Positions 35,400 to 40,754 of a DNA stretch of 40,754 bases are shown piece after piece. Both the position numbers and the translations under genes were made by a program. The notes beneath the pieces are model-generated. The model worked only from the letters and a program-made list of their open reading frames with translations, was not told where the DNA came from and searched no databases. How positions within the stretch are numbered: the first letter of the stretch is position 1; each line of letters opens with the position of its first letter. This stretch comes from Bacillota bacterium. Its GTDB lineage: Bacteria; Bacillota; Clostridia; Christensenellales; CAG-138. The stretch spans positions 1 to 40,754 of the forward strand of contig JAEYCM010000050.1 of assembly GCA_023455425.1 (NCBI GenBank). Reading direction: 5' to 3'.

Positions 35400-36011
35400 T
35401 CAGGAGAATTCTTTTTTGTGATAAATGCTGATGGATAACATTGCGGAAAGCACAAGCACCGCGATCGCGGAAGCAAATAAGATAAGCGCATAATCCATCA
35501 GCTCTTCCCTGCCGGGAAATGCTATGTCCGGCGTGCTGAGCGCGAACGAGGCGGCGAATACCGCGGCCATGACCAACATTAATACAATGCGGCCTTTCTC
35601 AGCCCCAAAGCGGAACATCAGCGGCAGCATGATGGAAAGAATTAACACGCCGGATATTCCAAGAAGAAAGAGCTGCGAAAATAGCACGTCAAGCGTCTCC
35701 CCGCCGAGCAATCCCAGTCCCAGCCCCGCGCACAGCGCAATCAACAGCAACAGCAGGCCCAATATGTATTTGGAAGCTACGAGCGTGCTGCGCCTGATGG
35801 GAGCGGTAAGCGCCGTGCGGTCCCATTTGGCGCGCTCGTCGAGCGCCACGGTGGTAAACGGCAGCATGGCGGAAAGCACGACGATGCTTAAAGAATAGCC
35901 GCCCAAATCCCCCGTGGAAAGGATGAGCACCACGAATACGGCGAGGAACGCCAAGAACAGCCGCAACGTGCTTTTCAGATTGATCAGGTCTTTTAACAGC
36001 AAGCCTTTCAT
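35400..36011 (-). CDS. ABC-2 type permease
   Basis: This 203-residue membrane protein has about six hydrophobic segments (LRLFLAFLAVFVVLIL, YILGLLLLLIALCAGLGLGL, IVLMLVMAAVFAASFAL and others) and the start MKGLLLKDLINLKS typical of small ABC-2 permeases. The ATG at 36011 overlaps the ATPase stop by four bases (ATGA); a longer open frame upstream is overlap with the ATPase gene. It is the last gene of a GntR-ATPase-permease operon, an arrangement of YtrA-type exporters of envelope stress compounds. The substrate is unknown. Confidence 0.85.
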   Translation of the reverse strand: MKGLLLKDLINLKSTLRLFLAFLAVFVVLILSTGDLGGYSLSIVVLSAMLPFTTVALDERAKWDRTALTAPIRRSTLVASKYILGLLLLLIALCAGLGLGLLGGETLDVLFSQLFLLGISGVLILSIMLPLMFRFGAEKGRIVLMLVMAAVFAASFALSTPDIAFPGREELMDYALILFASAIAVLVLSAMLSISIYHKKEFS

Positions 36012-36856
36012 TGTTTTTCCCCCCTGGATAAAAACAGCATGATATCTTCTATCCCCGCCGCGTTGGTAAGAGCGCCCCGCGGCGCGGCCGCCCGCTCCAC
36101 AAGCGCTTCCACGCCGAACTTGTTGCGCCGTATGCCTTGGACGCGCGCGGGGGCGATATGGCCCAGTTCGGATTCGGAGCATTTTAAAACGCAGTACCGT
36201 TCCAGTAGCAAGTCCTTTTGCTCACAAAACAGCAGCTTGCCTTTGTGCAGGAACGCAATGTAATCGCACACCTTTTCAAGGTCGCTCAATATGTGGGAGG
36301 AAAGCAGGATGGAATGCTGTTCATCCTGTATGAACTCTAAAAACACATCTAAAAGCTCATCGCGTACGATGGGGTCCAGCCCACTTGTCGCTTCGTCCAG
36401 CAGCAGCAGACGGCTGTCATGCGAAAGCGCCGCCGCAATGGAGAGCTTGCGCTTCATGCCGCTGGAAAACTCCTTGAGCTGCTTCTTTTCGGGAAGCGAG
36501 AAGCGCGCGCAGTAGTCGCGGAACGCACGGGGCTTCCATGTGCGGTACATGCGGGAGAGTATGGCGTTGCAGTCTTTTACGGTAAGCGTATCGTGCAGCC
36601 CCGTTTCATCCAGCACCACGCCGATCTGCTCGAACACATCCTTGCTTTCCAGATAGTTTTCCCGGCCGAACAGGCGTATCCTGCCCGCATCCTTTTGTAT
36701 GAGTCCCAATATCAGTTTGATGGTGGTGGATTTGCCCGCTCCGTTCTCGCCGATAAAACCCATGATGCAGCCCGCAGGAAGGGAAAACGAGACATTCTCC
36801 AGTGAAAAATCCTTGTAGCGCTTACTTAGTCCTTCAATCTCCAGTATCGTTTGCAT
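36008..36856 (-). CDS. ABC transporter ATP-binding protein
   Basis: This 282-residue ATPase has Walker A GENGAGKST (36-44), signature FSSGMKRKLSIAAAL and Walker B LLLLDEATSGLDP, followed by the H-loop (LLSSHILSDLEKVCD). The C-terminal extension (about 205-282) is typical of drug or antibiotic-type exporter ATPases. The ATG at 36856 follows CGAGGAGG and overlaps the gntR 3' end by 23 bases; an earlier in-frame ATG at 36883 is less well placed. It powers the ABC-2 permease encoded downstream. Confidence 0.93.
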   Translation of the reverse strand: MQTILEIEGLSKRYKDFSLENVSFSLPAGCIMGFIGENGAGKSTTIKLILGLIQKDAGRIRLFGRENYLESKDVFEQIGVVLDETGLHDTLTVKDCNAILSRMYRTWKPRAFRDYCARFSLPEKKQLKEFSSGMKRKLSIAAALSHDSRLLLLDEATSGLDPIVRDELLDVFLEFIQDEQHSILLSSHILSDLEKVCDYIAFLHKGKLLFCEQKDLLLERYCVLKCSESELGHIAPARVQGIRRNKFGVEALVERAAAPRGALTNAAGIEDIMLFLSRGEKQ

Positions 36857-37232
36857 GGTGGTCCTCCTCGTATAACAACGCAAGCATTTCCTGCAATTCG
36901 CTTAAGGGAAGCGAGCATTGCCGCGCAAGCGGCAGCAGTGCGCTCATCCCCTGCTCCAGGCGCCGCAAAAGCTCTTCCCGCATCAACTGCGCGTTGCTTT
37001 CTTTGACAAAGCTCCCTTTCCCGGTCATGGAAACGATGAAGCCTTCCCGTTCCAGCTCTTCATATGCGCGCTTAGTGGTGATGACGCTGATGCGCAGCTC
37101 CTTTGCAAGCAGGCGCATGGAAGGCAAAGCGTCTCCCGGCAGCAGCTCCCCCGAAAGGATTGCCGCCTTGATTTGGGAGACAATTTGCTCGTATATGGGC
37201 GTATCGCCCGTGTTGCTAATTAAAATGCGCAT
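36834..37232 (-). CDS. GntR-family regulator, YtrA subfamily
   Basis: This 132-residue protein has a winged helix-turn-helix (IYEQIVSQIKAAILSGEL, LPSMRLLAKELRISVITTKR, AYEELEREGFIVSMTGKGSF) and only a short C-terminal dimerisation helix, as in YtrA-type repressors. These control ABC transporter operons of envelope stress, and this gene heads such an operon. The ATG at 37232 follows GAAGAGGA. The palindrome at 37249-37271 over the promoter is the probable autoregulatory site. Confidence 0.92.
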   Translation of the reverse strand: MRILISNTGDTPIYEQIVSQIKAAILSGELLPGDALPSMRLLAKELRISVITTKRAYEELEREGFIVSMTGKGSFVKESNAQLMREELLRRLEQGMSALLPLARQCSLPLSELQEMLALLYEEDHHANDTGD

Positions 37233-37248
37233 CGCAATCCTCTTCAAA

Positions 37249-37288
37249 TTGTATATGTACATTATATACAATATGACCTTTTTGTCAA
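37249..37288 (-). promoter_or_regulatory. Promoter and GntR operator of the ABC operon
   Basis: On the minus strand TTGACA (37283-37288) and TATAAT (near 37261-37266) are separated by 16 bases. The inverted repeat TTGTATA-N9-TATACAA (37249-37271) covers the -10. Its place and symmetry suit a GntR/YtrA dimer, so repression by occlusion is likely. Confidence 0.75.
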
Positions 37289-37372
37289 GCAAATTTATTG
37301 CGTCGGAAAAAGAATGCCAAAGCGCACATGATATATTCGTTGCGTGAACCGCGCAAGATGCGTTCCGCGCGC

Positions 37373-37402
37373 TTGCATGCATGCCGAATTGCGCGGTATG
37401 AT
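37373..37402 (+). promoter_or_regulatory. Promoter of ilvA
   Basis: TTGCAT (37373-37378), an 18-base spacer and TATGAT (37397-37402), 33 bases before the ATG at 37436. Confidence 0.55.
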
Positions 37403-37435
37403 ACAGCTATGAAATCTAAGAATCGGAGGGTCGCT

Positions 37436-38632
37436 ATGTCCATCACGCTCAATGACGTGCGGCTGGCACAAGAACGCATCACACCCTATATCCGCCGGAC
37501 CGACATCGCCCAGGTGGCGCTGCCGCTGGGCGGGGAACTTCATATCAAGCTGGAGAACTTGCAATATACCGGCGCATTCAAAGTGCGCGGCGCGTTCAAC
37601 TGCATGCTGCAGCTGACGGAGGAGCAAAGGCGCGTAGGGGTGCTCGCCGCTTCCGCGGGGAACCATGCGCAGGGTGTGGCCCGCGCGGCAAACGCGCTGG
37701 GATTAAGCTGCACCATCGTCATGCCCACGGGCGCGCCGCTCTCTAAAATCACCGCCACGGAGCAGTACGGCGCAAAGGTGGTGCTCCATGGCAACACGTA
37801 TGACGACGCCTGCTGCCACGCGCTGGGATTGGTGGAACAGACCGGCGCGACGTTTATCCATCCGTTCAACGATGAGCGGGTTATCGCGGGGCAGGGCACG
37901 CTGGGCCTGGAAATTCTCGAAGATCTCCCGAACGCCGGGCAGATACTTGTGCCCTTGGGCGGCGGGGGCCTGGCCGCGGGCGTTGCCATTGCCGCAAAGG
38001 CCGTGGACCCTACCGTGCGCGTCATCGGCGTGGAGCCGAAGAACGCCGCCTCCATGCGCGCCTCTGTAGACGCGGGCCGCATCGTAACGCTGGCGTCCTC
38101 CCACACCATAGCGGACGGTATCGCGGTCAAAACCCCCGGGGATATCACCTATCCCCTGTGCCGGGATTGTCTGGACGATATCGTCACCGTAGACGAGGAC
38201 GATATCGCCCGCGCCATCCTCTATCTTCTTGAAAAGTGCAAGATCGTCAGCGAAGGCGCGGGCGCTGCGGGCGTCGCCGCCATGCTGGCGGGAAAAGTGC
38301 AGCCGCTAGTAGACCGCCCAACCGTCGCCCTGCTTTCCGGCGGCAATATCGACGTCACCATGGTCGCCCGTATCATAGACAAGGGCCTCATTCGCACCGG
38401 GCGCAAGACGCTCATCCGCACTACGCTTTCGGATAAGCCGGGGCAGCTTGTGAAGCTCCTCTCCATCATTGCCACCACGGGCGCGAACATCGTCGCCATT
38501 CAGCACGACCGTATGGCGGCCGATATGAACGTGACGGAAAGCGCCGTGGAGATTGAGCTTGAAACCCGCGACAGGCGGCATGTGTTTGAGATTTTAAGCA
38601 CGCTGGAGGATGCGGGATACAAACTGACATAA
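37436..38632 (+). CDS. ilvA: Threonine ammonia-lyase
   Basis: This 398-residue PLP enzyme deaminates threonine to 2-oxobutanoate. K49 (GAFKVRGAFN) is the Schiff-base lysine, SAGNHAQGVA and the loop VPLGGGGLAAG bind substrate and PLP phosphate. The C-terminus from about 325 is one ACT-like domain (TLIRTTLSDKPGQLVKLLSI). A single ACT domain and about 400 residues fit the TdcB/short biosynthetic type found in Clostridia, so anabolic or catabolic use is open. The ATG at 37436 follows CGGAGGG; an upstream extension to 37298 is not supported. Confidence 0.93.
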   Translation: MSITLNDVRLAQERITPYIRRTDIAQVALPLGGELHIKLENLQYTGAFKVRGAFNCMLQLTEEQRRVGVLAASAGNHAQGVARAANALGLSCTIVMPTGAPLSKITATEQYGAKVVLHGNTYDDACCHALGLVEQTGATFIHPFNDERVIAGQGTLGLEILEDLPNAGQILVPLGGGGLAAGVAIAAKAVDPTVRVIGVEPKNAASMRASVDAGRIVTLASSHTIADGIAVKTPGDITYPLCRDCLDDIVTVDEDDIARAILYLLEKCKIVSEGAGAAGVAAMLAGKVQPLVDRPTVALLSGGNIDVTMVARIIDKGLIRTGRKTLIRTTLSDKPGQLVKLLSIIATTGANIVAIQHDRMAADMNVTESAVEIELETRDRRHVFEILSTLEDAGYKLT

Positions 38633-38725
38633 ATCAATCAAAAATGGCGTGCGATTTCTTAGAAGTTTTTGATAAAAAATCGGCCAAGCCAGTGGAACGG
38701 AAACGCGTAAAGCTGTGCATAGAAG

Positions 38726-38757
38726 ACCTCCTTCTGATTGCGGAAGGAGGTTTTTTC
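38726..38757 (+). terminator. Terminator after ilvA
   Basis: ACCTCCTT (38726-38733) pairs with AAGGAGGT (38744-38751), then T-run to 38756. It lies about 95 bases beyond the stop of ilvA. Confidence 0.88.
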
Positions 38758-38884
38758 ATAAAGGATAAAGCATACAATAGAATTCTTCTTCACCGGAGGG
38801 CTAAGATTTGTGCGTGCATATTGCATCGAAAGTTGGTTCGATATAAAATAACATATATTGTGAATTGGGGAAGGTGCATGGGGT

Positions 38885-39703
38885 ATGAATACCATCAAAA
38901 GCGCACTGCATTATGAGATTTGCGGCGAAGGGCTTCCCCTTGTGATGCTGCACGGATGGGGCGTCGATCACCGCATACTCTCCGGTTGCATGGAATCCCT
39001 GTTTACGGAGCATCCGCTGCCATTCAAGCGCATCTATATCGACCTACCGGGTATGGGGCTGTCATCCGCCGCACCAAACATGCGCACGTCTGATCACGTG
39101 TTGGATGCGCTTATGACGCTGCTGGATGAACTGATACCAGGAGAGCGGTTTTTGATCATGGGCGAGTCGTACGGCGGTTATCTCGCTCGGGGCATGGTGA
39201 GGCAGCGTGCGTCCCAAATCGTTGGGCTGATACTCTTGTGCCCGCTCGTATTCCCCGGCCACCGGAAAGGGCAGGCGGAGCCAATGCGCGTGATGGAAAA
39301 GGATGAGGCCTTTTTAAGAACGCTCAGTCCGTCCGATAGAGCCAGCTTTGAATACTTGAACGTGATACTTACCGAACGCGTATGGCAGCATTATCGAGAC
39401 GATATCATGGCAGCGTTTGAGATTCAGGATGTGCAGTTTCTCACCGAGGTGCTCGATGGCGCGTTTTCTTTTGACGTGGACGACCTGCAAACCCCTTTCA
39501 CGGCGCCATGCCTGATATTCACCGGAAGACAGGATACCGAGGTGGGATACCGCGACCAGTTCAAGCTTATGGAGTCGTATCCCAATGCTACATATATCGC
39601 GCTCAACCGCGCGGGGCACAACCTGCAGATTGAGCAGCCAGCTCTTTTCGGGTCTATCACGAGCCACTGGCTTATCGACAATATGCGGCTATTTTATGAA
39701 TAA
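38885..39703 (+). CDS. Alpha/beta hydrolase
   Basis: This 272-residue protein has the alpha/beta fold with oxyanion motif LHGWGVDHR, nucleophile elbow GESYGG (S95), acid D217 (FTGRQDTEVGY) and H245 (NRAGHNLQIE). The lid region (about 125-190) is helical. It resembles MhpC/proline-iminopeptidase-like hydrolases, but the substrate cannot be told. The ATG at 38885 lies after a GGGGAAGG site. It is monocistronic, bounded by terminators at 38726-38757 and 39742-39770. Confidence 0.88.
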   Translation: MNTIKSALHYEICGEGLPLVMLHGWGVDHRILSGCMESLFTEHPLPFKRIYIDLPGMGLSSAAPNMRTSDHVLDALMTLLDELIPGERFLIMGESYGGYLARGMVRQRASQIVGLILLCPLVFPGHRKGQAEPMRVMEKDEAFLRTLSPSDRASFEYLNVILTERVWQHYRDDIMAAFEIQDVQFLTEVLDGAFSFDVDDLQTPFTAPCLIFTGRQDTEVGYRDQFKLMESYPNATYIALNRAGHNLQIEQPALFGSITSHWLIDNMRLFYE

Positions 39704-39741
39704 CAACAACAGCCGTGGCATAATCTGCACAATTCATTGGA

Positions 39742-39770
39742 GGCTGCCCATTGCCTGGGCAGCCCCTTTT
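39742..39770 (+). terminator. Terminator after the alpha/beta hydrolase gene
   Basis: GGCTGCCCA (39742-39750) pairs with TGGGCAGCC (39756-39764), followed by CCTTTT. Located 38 bases after the stop. Confidence 0.85.
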
Positions 39771-39870
39771 CATATCTGTATGGATACTTGATATATTGGA
39801 TTGTATTGCTTGATGCAGTTTTTTTGCGTGAATAGGGGAGTATCCTGATATGCTGCTTATTAGCGGGATT

Positions 39871-40359
39871 TTACCCGTGATACCCCATCTCGCCCAAAAT
39901 CCGTGCAAGCGTCTGAAAGCGTTCGCCCAGCAGTTCCCCATCCTTGGCGAGGGCGTTGTATAATAATTCAATGTCTTCGTCAATATGCTCGTTGTCCGTG
40001 CAGACGGATACCGTCATGGCGTCTCCCTGCAGGCCGATACGGTCGATCTGCGGCTGCTCCGGATCGTACAGCTTCTTGTGGCGGTAGCTCTCTTCCCGGA
40101 AGTACTGCGTGCCGCGCGCGACCAGTATGGCAAGGTCCAGCACGCGGTGCAGCGGCAGTTCCTCGCTCTGGCGGGACCATTTTTCGCCGGTATAGCGCCA
40201 CACTTTGGCGGAAGCATCCACCCGCCCGCGCTCGTTCCACTGCGCAAGGCCAAGGGACAGCCCTTTTGCCTCGGAAGAATAGGCGGCGCGGCCGTCCACG
40301 CTTTCATAGTTCTCGCTTACGATCACCGGCTTGTGTTTGAGCTGGGTCGGTATTTTCAT
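39871..40359 (-). CDS. DUF6530-like protein, unknown function
   Basis: This 162-residue soluble protein opens MKIPTQLKHKPVIVSENYES and has the regions AKGLSLGLAQWNERG, VWRYTGEKWSRQSEELPLHR and GLQGDAMTVSVCTDNEHIDE. I recognise these as typical of DUF6530, a conserved family common in gut Clostridia; no function is known. The ATG at 40359 follows AGAAAGGA, and a near-consensus promoter is present upstream. Acidic and soluble with no signal peptide. It stands alone on its strand in the window. Confidence 0.8.
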   Translation of the reverse strand: MKIPTQLKHKPVIVSENYESVDGRAAYSSEAKGLSLGLAQWNERGRVDASAKVWRYTGEKWSRQSEELPLHRVLDLAILVARGTQYFREESYRHKKLYDPEQPQIDRIGLQGDAMTVSVCTDNEHIDEDIELLYNALAKDGELLGERFQTLARILGEMGYHG

Positions 40360-40379
40360 AAAAGTATCCTTTCTTATTC

Positions 40380-40392
40380 TAGTAAATTACTA
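40380..40392. promoter_or_regulatory. Palindrome in the leader of the DUF6530-like gene
   Basis: TAGTAA-A-TTACTA is a symmetric 13-base site between the -10 (40403-40408) and the ribosome binding site. Another related half-site TTAGTCAATTAGT overlaps it. It has the look of a MarR-type operator; no MarR gene is in the window. Confidence 0.5.
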
Positions 40393-40402
40393 ATTGACTA
40401 AT

Positions 40403-40431
40403 ATTATATGTGCATGCTCGTTGGCTGTCAA
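40403..40431 (-). promoter_or_regulatory. Strong SigA-type promoter of the DUF6530-like gene
   Basis: On the minus strand a perfect TTGACA (40426-40431) and a perfect TATAAT (40403-40408) are separated by 17 bases. Confidence 0.9.
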
Positions 40432-40437
40432 CAAATG

Positions 40438-40461
40438 CAAAAAGCGCGGATGCTCCGCGCT
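40438..40461 (-). terminator. Terminator of a minus-strand unit that lies beyond the window
   Basis: AGCGCGGA (40443-40450) and TCCGCGCT (40454-40461) form a stem; a T-run follows on the minus strand. It lies upstream of the DUF6530-like promoter. Confidence 0.7.
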
Positions 40462-40492
40462 CAGGCTGCGATTAATCTCACTTGAGAGTTTT

Positions 40493-40676
40493 AAGGCATC
40501 AACGTTTTAGCACACCGCCGATTATTTTCTGCTTTGGGAAACTGCTGCCACTGATACATTCGAGAATCTTACAAGGGTTGTGGCTGTACAGCCAATTCCA
40601 AACTTGTTTCCTTAAAAGCGCCGTACTCAGGGGGCGCGGGGAGGACATAGCCGAACGCCGCCTGTGGCGGATACCG
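40493..40676. mobile_element. Diverged copy of the AAGGTATCG element
   Basis: The left end AAGGCATCAACGTTTTAGCA parallels CAAGGTATCGGCGCTTTAGA of the 25572 element, TGCTTTGGGAAACTGC parallels TGCTTTGGGGAAACTAC, and CGTACTCAGGGGGCGCGGGG parallels CGTGCTTAGGGGGTGCGGGG. The right end GTGGCGGATACCG parallels GTGGCGATACCTTG. It is about 184 bases long and heavily mutated. The rest of the window to 40754 carries a nine-base hairpin (40705-40713/40717-40725) and no gene. Confidence 0.55.
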
Positions 40677-40754
40677 TGGGATTGAGGCCGGTGCGAAAAG
40701 CAGCAAACGGTCCAGCGGACCGTTTGGAGGCCGAAACGGGTATCCGCTTGCCGG

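Overview
The window looks like a chromosomal segment of a spore-forming, moderately GC-rich member of the Clostridia. The evidence is the spoIIAA-spoIIAB-sigF operon, a Csp protease/SleC germination locus, a LysM-GH18 cortex-lytic-type enzyme, a SpoIID-domain protein and strong AGGAGG-type ribosome binding sites. The exact order (for example Christensenellales-like) cannot be fixed from sequence reading alone.

Layout. 1-2214: end of glmM, nth, obgE. 2570-5978: LysM-GH18 enzyme, a zinc-ribbon protein and the forespore sigma factor operon behind a candidate SigH promoter. 6057-9118 (minus): a lipoprotein and a repeat-rich C39-like peptidase gene broken by a frameshift. 9270-12526: an Atg22/UMF1-type MFS transporter, a glyoxalase-like protein, an Est30-like esterase and tadA. 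12734-16303: a small membrane protein and two secreted SH3b-sortase B fusions in one transcription unit. 16470-20239: an unrecognised conserved protein, then (minus) a 983-residue SpoIID domain carrying seven SH3b repeats. 20542-21627 (minus): ychF.

22060-29994 is a compact nine-gene, same-strand block of podovirus-type virion genes in classic morphogenetic order: portal, scaffold-like, N4-gp56-type major capsid protein, small head protein, head-tail adaptor, propeller-like tail protein, a small coiled-coil protein and two peptidoglycan-binding-domain proteins. It ends in a strong terminator. No terminase, integrase, replication, lysis or tail-fibre gene is present, and all frames are intact. 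The capsid gene is bracketed by two members of a family of short elements with AAGGTATCG inverted ends. This block abuts a divergent germination locus (30075-35302): two catalytically intact Csp-type subtilases with a small upstream gene, and sleC. The capsid block beside the germination genes is the most promising candidate for an undescribed system. It could equally be a decayed prophage.

35400-40754: a GntR-controlled ABC transporter with a visible operator, a catabolic-type threonine ammonia-lyase, an alpha/beta hydrolase, a DUF6530-type protein with a strong promoter and a palindrome in its leader, and a diverged third copy of the AAGGTATCG element family.

How the genes work together: SigF directs forespore expression, SpoIID-type and SH3b proteins act on peptidoglycan, Csp proteases would activate SleC to digest the cortex, and the LysM-GH18 enzyme would degrade the resulting fragments. 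The sortases and transporters look like ordinary vegetative cell-envelope functions.
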